DNA of 64,000 nt, taken from contig JACPNQ010000034.1 in NCBI GenBank assembly GCA_016185425.1, positions 62,001 to 126,000 of the forward strand. The letters run 5' to 3'. The position numbers were made by a program, and so were the translations under genes. The notes beneath the pieces are model-generated. The model did no database searches. It was not told the origin of the DNA and worked only from the letters and a program-made list of their open reading frames with translations. The DNA is from Acidobacteriota bacterium (GTDB taxonomy: Bacteria > Acidobacteriota > Terriglobia > Bryobacterales > Bryobacteraceae). How positions within the stretch are numbered: position 1 is the first letter of the stretch; every line of letters begins with the position of its first letter. This document shows, one piece after another, positions 16,663-25,457 of this stretch.

Positions 16663-17328
16663 TTATCGCGTCTTAGCTGGGCGCATATCGTTTTTCCGGC
16701 TACGCAGGTACTCGAGAACAATCGGAAGGACGGAGATGAAGATGATGCCGACAATCACCTTCTCAAAGTGTTTGCGAACGATTTCGTTGTCGCCGAGTAC
16801 GTATCCCAGAACGGTCATGAGGATCACCCAGCCGATGGCGCCGAAGATGTTGTAGCTGGCGAAGCGCTTGTACTCCATCTCCGCGACGCCGGCAACGAAC
16901 GGGGCGAACGTTCGGATAATAGGGATGAAGCGGGCGTAGACGATGGTTTTGCCGCCGTGGAGCTCATAAAACTCCTTGGTGCGTTGCAAATGCTCCTGCT
17001 TGAAAAGGCGGCTATCGGGGCGATTGAAAACGGCAGGTCCCGCGCGGCGGCCGAGCAGATAACCTGTCGCATCGCCGATAATCGCGGCTGCGATGAGGAC
17101 GCCGATGATGGCGTAGAGGTTCAAGCCCCCGGCGCCGGCTACGACGCCAACAGTGAAGAGGAGGGAATCGCCAGGCAAGAAGAAACCAGCCAGCAGGCCG
17201 GTCTCCGAGAAGACTATACCGAACAGCAACGCGTAGCCATGCCAACCGCTGAACACGTTGGTCAGCAGTTGGCGCAGGGATTCGGGGTTTGTCAGAGTCC
17301 GGAGGAACTCGAGCAGAGCGCCGATCAT
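16663..17328 (-). CDS. DedA/VTT family membrane protein
   Basis: A 221-residue inner-membrane protein of the DedA (SNARE-associated/VTT) family. FSETGLLAGFFLPGDSLLFT is the family's re-entrant loop motif, and GDATGYLLGRRAG and YARFIPIIRTFAPFVAGVAEM carry the conserved Gly and Arg residues. Some DedA proteins flip undecaprenyl phosphate or other phospholipids and affect proton-motive-force homeostasis. The gene begins three bases after the stop of the PpiD-like gene and is the last gene of the minus-strand run that begins with the MerR gene, so it is probably co-transcribed with ppiD. Confidence 0.92.
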   Translation of the reverse strand: MIGALLEFLRTLTNPESLRQLLTNVFSGWHGYALLFGIVFSETGLLAGFFLPGDSLLFTVGVVAGAGGLNLYAIIGVLIAAAIIGDATGYLLGRRAGPAVFNRPDSRLFKQEHLQRTKEFYELHGGKTIVYARFIPIIRTFAPFVAGVAEMEYKRFASYNIFGAIGWVILMTVLGYVLGDNEIVRKHFEKVIVGIIFISVLPIVLEYLRSRKNDMRPAKTR

Positions 17329-17331
17329 TCC

Positions 17332-19251
17332 CTAGCCGCGGTAGCTGTCGATCAGCCGGCGGATCACGTCTTGGTTAAGCTTGATCTTGCCCTTGTCGAT
17401 CATGCGGGCAACCAGTCCATCTTCGAAAAGATCTTTCCGCTCCTGGGCTTTACGGCCTTTGATGCCGGTGATCAGATTGGTGCGATCTTCCGCCAACTTG
17501 CTCATGTCGGCACCGGTTTTGGCATTCAAACGGGCAACTACGACCTGACCGCTGATATTGACCGGACCGGTCATCGCGCCCGGCTCCTTGCCGAAGAGAT
17601 CGGCGAAATAGGTGCCGGAGCCGACGCCTTCAGCCGCTCCGTCGTGCGTGAATTCGGTGCTTGTTTTCACTTCACCGCCAACGGTCTGCGCGATCTTCTT
17701 GAGGTCAGCGCCGCTCTTAACGAGCGCTTCGATTTCCTTCTGTTTCGCGGCCATCAGCTCAAACGATTTCTGCTCTGTTAGCTGAGCGCGGATAGCGGAT
17801 TCGACCTCGTTCAACTCGGCCGGACGTGCCGGTGTGATGCCATTGAGGACGCCGATAACCAGCTTGTTGTTGACGACGATTGCGTTCGTGACTCCGCCGG
17901 GCTGGAGTCCGAAGATGGCGGAAGCGAAGTCCTGATTAATGCCGATCTCCTGGACAGGGTCGTTGGGGCGAGCTTCCTGCACGCTGTAGTGGTTCAAATT
18001 GTATTTGGCGGCGATGGCGGAGGCGTTCTTGGGGTTCTTGGTGAGCTCGGCGCGCGCCTGTTCCGCGGCAGCTTCCATGCGGGCCTGCACCTGCTGGCGG
18101 CGCAGCTCTGTGGCGAGTTCGTCCTTCACCTCTTCAAATGCCTTCACCTTGGGCTCCTCGCGGTCCAGAACCTGGATGATATGGAAACCGTACTCGGTCT
18201 TCACGAGGTTGGAGATTTCGCCCTTTTTGAGGGAGAATGCAGCCGTCTCGAAGTTGGCTACTGTCTGACCCTTCACCATCCAGCCATACTCGCCACCCTT
18301 GTCCTTGGAGCCTGGATCCTCGGAGTTTTCGCCGGCAAGTTTGGCGAAGTCAGCGCCACCCTTGACTTGTTTCAGGAGATCGTTCGCCTTGGCTTCAATC
18401 TTCTTCACGTCGTCGGCCGATTTTTCCGTGGTCTTCAGCAGGATGTGGCGTACGCGGACGCGCTCGCCGGAGCGGAAGCGGTCGCCGGCAGAGGCGTAGA
18501 TCTGCCGGAGGACTGCGTCGGTGACATTGATGGTCGAACCGATCTTCTCTTCCGAAGCGACCAGGAGATCGAAACTCCGCTTCTCGGGAGCCTTGTAGAG
18601 GCCGCGGTTGGCGTTGAAGTAGGTCTGGATCTCAGCAGGGGTGAGATTTACCTGGCCCTTAAACTTTTCGGGCGAAAAAGTGACGTAATCGATCTTGATC
18701 TTCTCGGTGCGGCGGCGGTACTCGGCTTCAATCTCGTCAGCCGTCACGATAATGCCTTCCATAATCAGGTTGCGCAGCTTCACAACTTGCATTTGCTTGC
18801 GCACGTTGGCTTCGAACTCTGGAATCGTCAGGTTCTGCTGCGCCAGAAATCCGGCGTAAAGCTCTTTATTGAAGCCGCCTTGGAAGATCTGCGGCAGCAT
18901 CGACTTGATCGCGTTCGCTACGTCCGCCTCACTGACCACGATGCCCATGTCGCTTGCCTGGCAGGCGGTGGCGCGCTCGGCGACGAACTGATTCACGAAC
19001 TCAGGGATGTAGTTCTGAATCATCTGTATAGGGAAGGACTTGTTCTTCAACGCAGATTGCAGTTGGAGCTGCACTTCACGGAGGGTAACCTTCGAGTCGC
19101 AAACCTCAGCGATTACAGGTTCCGGGCCCATCGAGGCGCTGCCGGGGCCGCCGGGAATAAGGTAGGCCACCATCGACAAGGCTACAAGGCCAAGCATTAC
19201 GGTCAAGGTGGTGCGAACCGCTTTATCGCGGCTCCGGAACATATCAAACAT
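17332..19251 (-). CDS. ppiD: PpiD-like membrane-anchored peptidyl-prolyl isomerase
   Basis: A 639-residue periplasmic foldase. Residues of about 14-36 form one N-terminal membrane anchor (LTVMLGLVALSMVAYLIPGG). A SurA-N-like chaperone region follows to about residue 250. A parvulin domain lies at about 260-365 (VRVRHILLKT, KDKGGEYGWMVKGQ, FHIIQVLDREEP), and a second chaperone region makes up the C-terminal third. The layout and length match PpiD, which sits at the Sec translocon and helps exported proteins fold. It follows guaA by about 50 bases and may have its own promoter there. The anchor distinguishes it from the soluble parvulin at 6.0-6.9 kb. Confidence 0.88.
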   Translation of the reverse strand: MFDMFRSRDKAVRTTLTVMLGLVALSMVAYLIPGGPGSASMGPEPVIAEVCDSKVTLREVQLQLQSALKNKSFPIQMIQNYIPEFVNQFVAERATACQASDMGIVVSEADVANAIKSMLPQIFQGGFNKELYAGFLAQQNLTIPEFEANVRKQMQVVKLRNLIMEGIIVTADEIEAEYRRRTEKIKIDYVTFSPEKFKGQVNLTPAEIQTYFNANRGLYKAPEKRSFDLLVASEEKIGSTINVTDAVLRQIYASAGDRFRSGERVRVRHILLKTTEKSADDVKKIEAKANDLLKQVKGGADFAKLAGENSEDPGSKDKGGEYGWMVKGQTVANFETAAFSLKKGEISNLVKTEYGFHIIQVLDREEPKVKAFEEVKDELATELRRQQVQARMEAAAEQARAELTKNPKNASAIAAKYNLNHYSVQEARPNDPVQEIGINQDFASAIFGLQPGGVTNAIVVNNKLVIGVLNGITPARPAELNEVESAIRAQLTEQKSFELMAAKQKEIEALVKSGADLKKIAQTVGGEVKTSTEFTHDGAAEGVGSGTYFADLFGKEPGAMTGPVNISGQVVVARLNAKTGADMSKLAEDRTNLITGIKGRKAQERKDLFEDGLVARMIDKGKIKLNQDVIRRLIDSYRG

Positions 19252-19285
19252 GTACGTGGGACTCCTGCTGAGGTAGGCTTGAAAT

Positions 19286-19316
19286 ATTATAGCGTGTGGC
19301 AGCTATTCCCACTCAA
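19286..19316 (-). promoter_or_regulatory. Candidate promoter for ppiD
   Basis: On the minus strand a perfect TATAAT lies at 19291-19286, with TTGAGT at 19316-19311, giving a 19-base spacer that is longer than ideal. The -35 element falls within the last codons of guaA. It would place the start of transcription about 30 bases before the ppiD start codon. Confidence 0.35.
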
Positions 19317-21066
19317 TCGTGCCTGGAGGCTTATGAGTGAGGTCGTAATAGACGGCCGCGATGCCGGGCACGGCCAGGAGGGCGTCCCGCATGCGGTGGA
19401 GCAGTCTATCCGGCATTGAGACGGATTGGGCGGTCATCCCGTCTACCGAATCGATGGGCCGGAGGACGACAGAATCGGGCAGACCAGGGGCGCCTAGGGG
19501 GATGAGGACAACGGGGAACTGCCAGACGTGCTTGTCGAAGCCGGAATCGTGAGAAATATGACGGACGACGGCGTCAACCCGTCGCAGGCGGTCCATCCGG
19601 TCCGGCGTGATGGAAGACTGAATGACCGACTGGCGGCTTGCAGGGACATTGTGGCCGACTTCGCCGATAACCCTGTTGACACGTTGGTCGGCGTTTATGG
19701 CTTCCGTGGCGCGTGCGTGGTCGAGATGGTTGACGATAAGTACGGGACGGTAGGAGCGGCAGTCGCCTTGTACGCCGACGGAATGGATCGGAGCGATGAA
19801 TCCGTCGGCGGCGGGAATACACGCCTCGTCCTTGTCGGCGCAGAGGCAGCGAATAGCTAAACCCGGCCCAGGGAAGGGGTGACGTTCGAGGAACTCGGCC
19901 GGAAGGCCAAGCTCCTGGCCGAGTTCGCGTACCTCGTCCTTATAGAACTGGGTCAGCGGTTCGACAATTCGGTTCTCGTCGATCAGTTTTTGGATGCCGG
20001 CGACGCGATTGTGATGCGTCTTGATGAGATCGGCTTTCGCGGTGCCGCCGCTCTCGATCGTGTCCGGATAGATCGTGCCTTGGCCGAGGATCCAATGGCC
20101 GTCCAGGTAGGGGCCGGATTCGAGGATTTCTTCCTGGATCTGGACGAACTTTTCACCGATAATCTGGCGCTTACGTTCCGGCTCGGTGACGCCTTCGAGG
20201 GCGGAAAGGAAGTTAAGCTGCGCGTCGACGACGCGGAAATGCTCGGCGCCAAGGGAGGCGAAGATCTTTCGAACGAATGCGGTCTCATCCTGGCGCATCA
20301 GGCCGGTATCGACGTAGGCGCCATGAACGCGCTGATCACCGAGGGCCTTCAGGCAGAGCGTGTAAGCGACCGTGGAATCCACACCGCCGGACACGAAAAA
20401 GAAGATATTGCGGTCACCGGCGATTTCCCGAATGGACTGTTCGACAACGGGGATGCGGCTTGCCGGTTCCCAATCACGATCACAGGCGCAAATGTCGAAC
20501 AGAAAATTGCGCAGGACCTTTTTGCCTTCGTGGGTGTGCACGACTTCAGGATGGAATTGAACGGCGTATTTCCTGGCTGCGTCGTTCCCGATAGCCGCGA
20601 CGGAACAAGTATCGGTAGAGGCGAGCACTCGGAATCCGGCGGGCGGCGTGTAGACAGTATCGCGGTGGCTCATCCACACCTGCTGATGATCCTTGACACC
20701 TCTAAGGAGGGGGCCGGGATCCGGTTCGAGGTCGAGATTGGCGAACCCATATTCGCCTTTGTCGCCTTTGCGCACATCCCCTTTGAGGATGTAGGCGATC
20801 AACTGCTGGCCGTAGCATATGCCGAGGACGGGAATGCCGCTGGCTAGCAGCGCCGGATCGACCGTAGGGCTTCCCGGTTCATAGACGCTCGACGGGCCGC
20901 CGGAGATGATGATTCCCCTGGCATTTTTCAACTCGGCGAGAGGCGTTTCGCTGGGCCGGACTTCGGCATAGACGCCCTGTTCACGGACTTTGCGAGAAAT
21001 GAGATGGGTGTACTGACCACCCGTATCCAGTATGTAGACCTGCGGTTCAGGCGCGTAATCGTTCAC
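19303..21066 (-). CDS. guaA: GMP synthase (glutamine-hydrolysing), long form
   Basis: Converts XMP to GMP with ATP and glutamine. The class I amidotransferase domain is at residues 1-200, with the catalytic Cys in GICYGQQL and the His in QFHPEVVHT. The ATP pyrophosphatase domain has the P-loop SGGVDST, and the C-terminal dimerisation domain ends in HKPPGTIEWE, the family signature. HPFPGPGLAIR is conserved. At 587 residues it is about 60 longer than the E. coli enzyme; the extra sequence lies between PGPGLAIR and the end, i.e. in the dimerisation part, as in the longer GMP synthases. It starts 18 bases after the ctpA stop. Confidence 0.95.
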   Translation of the reverse strand: MNDYAPEPQVYILDTGGQYTHLISRKVREQGVYAEVRPSETPLAELKNARGIIISGGPSSVYEPGSPTVDPALLASGIPVLGICYGQQLIAYILKGDVRKGDKGEYGFANLDLEPDPGPLLRGVKDHQQVWMSHRDTVYTPPAGFRVLASTDTCSVAAIGNDAARKYAVQFHPEVVHTHEGKKVLRNFLFDICACDRDWEPASRIPVVEQSIREIAGDRNIFFFVSGGVDSTVAYTLCLKALGDQRVHGAYVDTGLMRQDETAFVRKIFASLGAEHFRVVDAQLNFLSALEGVTEPERKRQIIGEKFVQIQEEILESGPYLDGHWILGQGTIYPDTIESGGTAKADLIKTHHNRVAGIQKLIDENRIVEPLTQFYKDEVRELGQELGLPAEFLERHPFPGPGLAIRCLCADKDEACIPAADGFIAPIHSVGVQGDCRSYRPVLIVNHLDHARATEAINADQRVNRVIGEVGHNVPASRQSVIQSSITPDRMDRLRRVDAVVRHISHDSGFDKHVWQFPVVLIPLGAPGLPDSVVLRPIDSVDGMTAQSVSMPDRLLHRMRDALLAVPGIAAVYYDLTHKPPGTIEWE

Positions 21067-21084
21067 AAAAATGACGTTCAGCTA

Positions 21085-22689
21085 TTAGGGATCCTGGCGC
21101 GGCGAGGTGCGCTGCACAACGAGTTTCTTGGCGCTTTCCAGGAGTTCCTTGGCCTTCTGCATGGAGTCGACCGCTTTGACAACGATCGGATCGGATTCGA
21201 CGGAGAGCTTGCGGGCTTCTTCCGAGCCAAAAGCGGTGAGGTACATTTCATTCTTCAGGCGCAACTTGGTCCAATCGAGGTTTTCGGTCCATTCGCCTTC
21301 GGCGAACGGAACGTTTTCCTTTTGGAGGAAGGCCTTCAGATCGTTAATCACCTGGTCGCTGGGTTCCCAGCCCTGGGGCAGTTTGGCTTCCTTGCCGCCG
21401 AAAAACTTAGCGGTGAAGTTGAAGAATGTGAAGCGACGGATTAGCTCCGTCTGAAACTTGTTGGCGCGTGGAGAGGTGAACGCTTCGTCCGGCTTGATGC
21501 CGCCACCGCCGTAGACCGTGCGCCCGCTGTCGGTCATTTTCACGTCGTTCGGGTTCTGCGTGGCGGTATCTTTGCGGTAGTAATAGTCGAGGAACGAGGT
21601 GTTCTGATAATCGCGCTGGATGAGCCGGTTGGATGGCGTATAGTATTTCGCCGTCGTCAAGGCAAGGCCGGTAGAATCGCTCATCGGATAGACCGTCTGG
21701 ACGAGGCCCTTGCCAAACGTGTTGTCGCCTAGGATCCAGGCTCGATCATGATCCTGGAGGGCGCCTGCCACGATTTCCGCGGCGCTGGCGGAGTAGCGGT
21801 TCACAAGGACAACGACGGGATAGCTACGCTTGCTGCTGCCGTTGCGGGCGAGGTAGGGGCGCTCGGCGGAGGCGCGGCCGCGGTGGGAGACAACTGTCTG
21901 GCCGTTTTGGAGGAAACGGCCGGCCACCGCAACGCCTTCATTGAGTAAACCGCCGGGATTTTCGCGGAGGTCCAGAATGAGGCCTTTCACATTCTGTTCT
22001 CCGATACGCTTGAAGTTGTCTTCCACTTCCTTGCTGGTGTTTTCGTTAAAGCTTTCGACGTCGAGGTAGAGGACCCCAGGCTTGACGAAGAAGGCATCCT
22101 GGACCGATTTCCGCGGGATCTCATCACGGATGATGTTGAATGTAATCGGTTTATCGACACCATCACGGGCCACAACAACCTGCACCGGCGTACCGCGAGG
22201 CCCTTTCAGGATGTCAGCGACTTCGGTTGTGGTCATGTTGTCGGTTCGTTTGTCGTTCACCGAGAGGATGGTGTCACCGGGGCGAATCCCGGCTTTGTAA
22301 GCGGGGGATCCTGGGAACGGGGCGATCACGACCGTACGGCGGTTGCGCTCGCTGACAGTCATACCGACGCCGTAATAATGGCCGCGCTGATCTTCCCGGA
22401 GCTGCTGGAAGTCGCGTGGATCGAAGAAGCTCGAATGGGGATCCAGCGTCCGTAGCATCCCGCCGATAGCCCCTTTGTAGATGGCTTTGTCCGAGGTTAC
22501 TTTGTCGGCAAAGTTCTGCTCGACTGTGGAATAGACCTTGGTGAACGTCCGGACCGCTTGCGAGATCTCGTCCTCGTTGGTAGCGGCGTTGGCATCCGAT
22601 ACCAACGGTCCCACAATTCCGCCGAGCACGGAGCACGTGACAATCACAGCGGGAACGATCCAATTCAGCCGGCGGCAAGTGGTGGCCAT
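21085..22689 (-). CDS. ctpA: S41 family C-terminal processing peptidase
   Basis: A 534-residue periplasmic serine protease of the CtpA/Prc type. The N-terminus has a signal or anchor segment (IVPAVIVTCSVLGGIVGPLV). A PDZ domain lies at about residues 100-190 (RTVVIAPFPGSPAYKAGIRP), and the S41 domain follows, with the catalytic Ser in NRYSASAAEIVAGAL and the Lys in NTFGKGLVQT. Substrates are usually exported proteins trimmed at the C-terminus. The gene has GGGAGGT just before its ATG. It is followed closely by guaA, so it is probably the first gene of a ctpA-guaA-ppiD-dedA run. Confidence 0.93.
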   Translation of the reverse strand: MATTCRRLNWIVPAVIVTCSVLGGIVGPLVSDANAATNEDEISQAVRTFTKVYSTVEQNFADKVTSDKAIYKGAIGGMLRTLDPHSSFFDPRDFQQLREDQRGHYYGVGMTVSERNRRTVVIAPFPGSPAYKAGIRPGDTILSVNDKRTDNMTTTEVADILKGPRGTPVQVVVARDGVDKPITFNIIRDEIPRKSVQDAFFVKPGVLYLDVESFNENTSKEVEDNFKRIGEQNVKGLILDLRENPGGLLNEGVAVAGRFLQNGQTVVSHRGRASAERPYLARNGSSKRSYPVVVLVNRYSASAAEIVAGALQDHDRAWILGDNTFGKGLVQTVYPMSDSTGLALTTAKYYTPSNRLIQRDYQNTSFLDYYYRKDTATQNPNDVKMTDSGRTVYGGGGIKPDEAFTSPRANKFQTELIRRFTFFNFTAKFFGGKEAKLPQGWEPSDQVINDLKAFLQKENVPFAEGEWTENLDWTKLRLKNEMYLTAFGSEEARKLSVESDPIVVKAVDSMQKAKELLESAKKLVVQRTSPRQDP

Positions 22690-22753
22690 CCAGTACCTCC
22701 CGATACTATTTTTACTATATCAATACGCCGCAGGGCGGGTGCCGCACACCACA

Positions 22754-22776
22754 AGGCATACACCCCAGGCATACAC
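22754..22776. repeat. Two direct repeats upstream of ctpA
   Basis: AGGCATACAC occurs at 22754-22763 and again at 22767-22776, three bases apart, in the 124-base gap between the MerR gene and ctpA. A tandem site with a 13-base period could bind a regulator; no known protein can be matched to it. The rest of the gap shows no gene. Confidence 0.4.
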
Positions 22777-22813
22777 GTTTGACGCGCTTCCCTCGAATTT
22801 CGTTGTCGAAATG

Positions 22814-23329
22814 TTAGACGGCGCGCGACCGGCGGCCGGTTTGCGGGGTTTCGCGAGAGACCGATTTGCGGACCGGCACCTCAACAGGCGCCGCACCGAG
22901 GCGCTTTACCTGGTCGGTCACGCAGACGAGGAACATGGGCTGATCGGCATTCTTCAGAATGTCGATGATCGTCTCATTGTCGCCTTCGAGGAAGATGGAC
23001 TTGCCGTCGGTGACGAGGTGCATATCGCTGTCTGCGCCAAGGATCTCGCTCAATCGTTTCCCCATTTCCTTCTGCAGGAAACGGAGCACCCGGCGAATCT
23101 TCTGGAGCGAAAAGCCCTTGCGGCGAAGTTCGGCGATAACGGCAATCTCTATGGCTTCTTCGGCGAGGTAAACGCGCTTGTGCCCCTCATGGCGAGGAGA
23201 CACGACCTTCTGCTCATCCCACCACTGCAACTGGCGCAAGCTAACGCCGGTGACCTCGGAGATCTCGCTCGACGTGAATTCCTTGCCGCCCAGGTTCGAA
23301 TCAATTCGAATCTTTTTTGTTTTGAACAT
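22814..23329 (-). CDS. MerR family transcriptional regulator
   Basis: A 171-residue regulator with a MerR-type winged helix-turn-helix at residues of about 17-85: FTSSEISEVTGVSLRQLQWW, then RVYLAEEAIEIAVIAELRRK. A helix leads into a short acidic C-terminal part (FLEGDNETIIDILKNADQPM) and a basic tail. No metal-binding cysteine cluster is seen, so it is not a typical mercury or copper sensor. It is divergent from the MATE exporter gene with 63 bases between them, which makes control of the exporter plausible; ctpA lies downstream on the same strand. The effector is unknown. Confidence 0.85.
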   Translation of the reverse strand: MFKTKKIRIDSNLGGKEFTSSEISEVTGVSLRQLQWWDEQKVVSPRHEGHKRVYLAEEAIEIAVIAELRRKGFSLQKIRRVLRFLQKEMGKRLSEILGADSDMHLVTDGKSIFLEGDNETIIDILKNADQPMFLVCVTDQVKRLGAAPVEVPVRKSVSRETPQTGRRSRAV

Positions 23330-23392
23330 AAAAAGAGGATTCCGTTTCCGCCGCAGAGGGTGGACTCCTCGATTGTACGAAACTGGAGATGA

Positions 23393-24736
23393 ATGTCAAC
23401 GCCCTCAAATGCGCAAGGAGCGCGAGAAGAACTACGGCCGATGCTACGACTGGCGCTTCCGCTGGTTTTTGCGGAATTGGGTTGGATGGCGATGGGCGTG
23501 GCGGACACGATTATCGCCGGTCACGCAGGCCGCCAAATGCTGGGCGCGGTGGCGTTGGGACATGGACTCTATTACACGTTCGCGGCGTTTGGCATCGGAG
23601 TAATGCTCGGCTTGGACACACTGATTTCGCAGGCGTACGGACGCGGCGACATTCCGGATTGCCGGCGATCCCTGGCGGCCGGAATCGTGACAAGTTTCCT
23701 GATGGCGCCGCCTTTAATCGCGCTGGCGTGGTATATGGGCCCGGTGATGGATTGGTTCGGAATCGATCCGGCGTTGAAGGAAGGGACGCAAGGCTACCTG
23801 CGCGCGGTGAGTTGGGGAACGCTGCCGTTGATGCTATACGCATCCTTCCGGCGATTTCTGCAGGCTCAGGACGTAGTTCGGCCGGTGATGTTCGCGTTGG
23901 TTTCCGCCAATCTGGTGAACATTTTCGGTAACTGGGTACTGGTTTTCGGCAAGCTGGGCATGCCGGCGCTGGGAGCGGCGGGTTCGGGATACGCCACGTC
24001 GTTGGCTCGGCTGTATATGACGGGGGTGCTGTTGTACGTGACCATCGCGGGGCACGGTTGGCGGGGCTGGACTCGCTGGCCGGGTTGGGACCGGGTAAAA
24101 GAAGTTGTGCATCTAGGTGTACCGGTGGGCGTGCAGATCTCCTTCGAGGTAGCGGTATTCGCCGTAACGACGACGATGCTTGGGGCTCTAGGCCCCGTGG
24201 CTCTGGGCGGGCATCAGATTGCGCTGAATTTGGTGAGCGTGACCTACATGATTCCGCTTGGCATATCGTCGGCAGCCGCCGTGAGGGTGGGGCAGGCGGT
24301 GGGACGGCGAGATCCGTTAGGGGCAAAGCGTGCCGGCTGGGTCGGGATTGGTCTTGGCTCCGGATTCATGGCGTCAGCCGCCGCTATTTTCTGGATAGCG
24401 CCGAGGCTGGTGGCGGAGATCTACACAAGCGATCAGGAGGTGGTGGCGACCGCGGCGTCATTGCTGATGATCGCGGCGTTCTTCCAATTGTTCGATGGGA
24501 TACAGACCGTTGCGACAGGTGCGCTCCGGGGTCTCGGCGACACGAGGACGCCAATGTTTGCGCATGTCCTATGCTATTGGGGAATTGGGCTGCCGGTGGG
24601 TTGGTGGCTGACCTATCCGCAAGGATGGGGCGCGCGTGGGTTCTGGACCGGTTTGAGCCTGGCGCTGATTCTGATTGGGATCGTGCTGCTGGCGGCTTGG
24701 CAGCGGAGAATCCGGAAGGTGGCCGAATGGCATTGA
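23393..24736 (+). CDS. MATE family multidrug/metabolite exporter
   Basis: A 447-residue inner-membrane protein with about twelve hydrophobic segments in two homologous halves, as in NorM/MATE antiporters. RLALPLVFAELGWMAMGVAD and IIAGHAGRQMLGAVALGHG near the N-terminus and GALGPVALGGHQIALNLV in the second half are the repeated MATE motif. These proteins export cationic compounds in exchange for Na+ or H+. GGAG lies four bases before ATG 23393. The DUF4288 gene starts inside its 3' end. Confidence 0.92.
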   Translation: MSTPSNAQGAREELRPMLRLALPLVFAELGWMAMGVADTIIAGHAGRQMLGAVALGHGLYYTFAAFGIGVMLGLDTLISQAYGRGDIPDCRRSLAAGIVTSFLMAPPLIALAWYMGPVMDWFGIDPALKEGTQGYLRAVSWGTLPLMLYASFRRFLQAQDVVRPVMFALVSANLVNIFGNWVLVFGKLGMPALGAAGSGYATSLARLYMTGVLLYVTIAGHGWRGWTRWPGWDRVKEVVHLGVPVGVQISFEVAVFAVTTTMLGALGPVALGGHQIALNLVSVTYMIPLGISSAAAVRVGQAVGRRDPLGAKRAGWVGIGLGSGFMASAAAIFWIAPRLVAEIYTSDQEVVATAASLLMIAAFFQLFDGIQTVATGALRGLGDTRTPMFAHVLCYWGIGLPVGWWLTYPQGWGARGFWTGLSLALILIGIVLLAAWQRRIRKVAEWH

Positions 24737-25104
24737 CCTGGTATCTGGCGGATTTGGTGACGGAGGTCAGAGTGGAGGGCACAGAGAAGAGCGTTGTTCA
24801 CTTCGACCTGCACCTGGTGCGCGCACAGAACGCGGCGGAGGCATACGATAAGGCGCTGCGAATTGGCGGTGCAAAGGCGAAACAGTATTTGCGGCCGGGT
24901 GACGGAAATCTGATGTCGTTCATTTTTCGGGGACTCAATGATCTGGTCGGCGTCGATGAGGAGCTCGCCGACGGGGCGCGGATCTTGTTCCGGTCGCAGC
25001 CGGAGATGAGCGAAGAGGAGATTCAGCACGTAGTGATTCCGCGGGACTTTTTGCGGGCCGTGCAGGCGGAGGGGTTGGATGAAGGAACAGGGACCATCCA
25101 GTAA
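24727..25104 (+). CDS. DUF4288 domain protein
   Basis: A 125-residue soluble protein of the DUF4288 family, whose function is not known. MALTWYLADLVTEVRVEG begins the domain and AAEAYDKALRIGGAKAKQY is the conserved helical part; LNDLVGVDEELADGARI follows. The ATG overlaps the end of the MATE gene by ten bases, and the 3' end overlaps the alkyltransferase-like gene by 26 bases, so the three are translationally coupled. The context gives no clear functional hint. Confidence 0.75.
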   Translation: MALTWYLADLVTEVRVEGTEKSVVHFDLHLVRAQNAAEAYDKALRIGGAKAKQYLRPGDGNLMSFIFRGLNDLVGVDEELADGARILFRSQPEMSEEEIQHVVIPRDFLRAVQAEGLDEGTGTIQ

Positions 25105-25417
25105 GGCATCCATGTTCGGCCTGATGCGCGCCGTGGTGAAGCGTGTGCCGCGCGGGAAGGTGACGACATACGGAGACGTGGCGCGAGCGGCGGGGTTCCC
25201 GACGTGTTCGCGACAGGCGGCATGGTGTCTGAAGAAATTCGACCCGGCGCTACCTTGGCATCGTGTGATTGGGAAGGGAGGGAAGATATTGTTGCGGGGA
25301 GAAGGCGGCGTGGAACAATTGCAGCGACTGGAGGCGGAGGGTGTGGTAGTGAACGGGACGCGAGTGGATTTGCGGAAGTATGGGTATGGGGTGAAGTTAG
25401 GGAGGAAACGAGGGTGA
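25079..25417 (+). CDS. Alkyltransferase-like protein (ATL; MGMT family with Trp for Cys)
   Basis: A 112-residue protein of the methylguanine-DNA methyltransferase C-terminal domain family. VPRGKVTTYGDVARAAGFP, the recognition helix SRQAAWCLKK and PWHRVIGKGGKI are diagnostic. The active-site Cys of PCHRV is replaced by Trp, as in alkyltransferase-like proteins, which bind O6-alkylguanine without repairing it and hand the lesion to nucleotide excision repair. It is therefore not a suicide methyltransferase. ATG 25079 has GGAGG about eight bases upstream; ATG 25112, just after the DUF4288 stop, is an alternative. A perfect palindrome begins one base after its stop codon. Confidence 0.88.
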   Translation: MKEQGPSSKASMFGLMRAVVKRVPRGKVTTYGDVARAAGFPTCSRQAAWCLKKFDPALPWHRVIGKGGKILLRGEGGVEQLQRLEAEGVVVNGTRVDLRKYGYGVKLGRKRG

Positions 25418-25439
25418 ACCAGACCAGATCTGGTCTGGT
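25418..25439. promoter_or_regulatory. Perfect 22-base palindrome before the first toxin-antitoxin pair
   Basis: Two uninterrupted 11-base arms (ACCAGACCAGA and its reverse complement) meet without a loop directly after the alkyltransferase-like stop codon and 18 bases before the antitoxin start. Phd/YefM antitoxins bind palindromes of this kind at their own promoter, so it is a strong candidate operator. It could also fold as a terminator stem, but no T-run follows. Confidence 0.6.
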
Positions 25440-25457
25440 CTTTGCTGGAATGCGGGT

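Noticed and set aside
17989..19419. Long plus-strand open frame opposite the ppiD gene
   Set aside because: It mirrors ppiD codons; its composition is a shadow of the GC-rich opposite strand and no family motif appears.
25079..25417. Calling the MGMT-family gene a DNA repair methyltransferase (ogt/ada)
   Set aside because: The acceptor Cys is replaced by Trp, so it cannot take an alkyl group.
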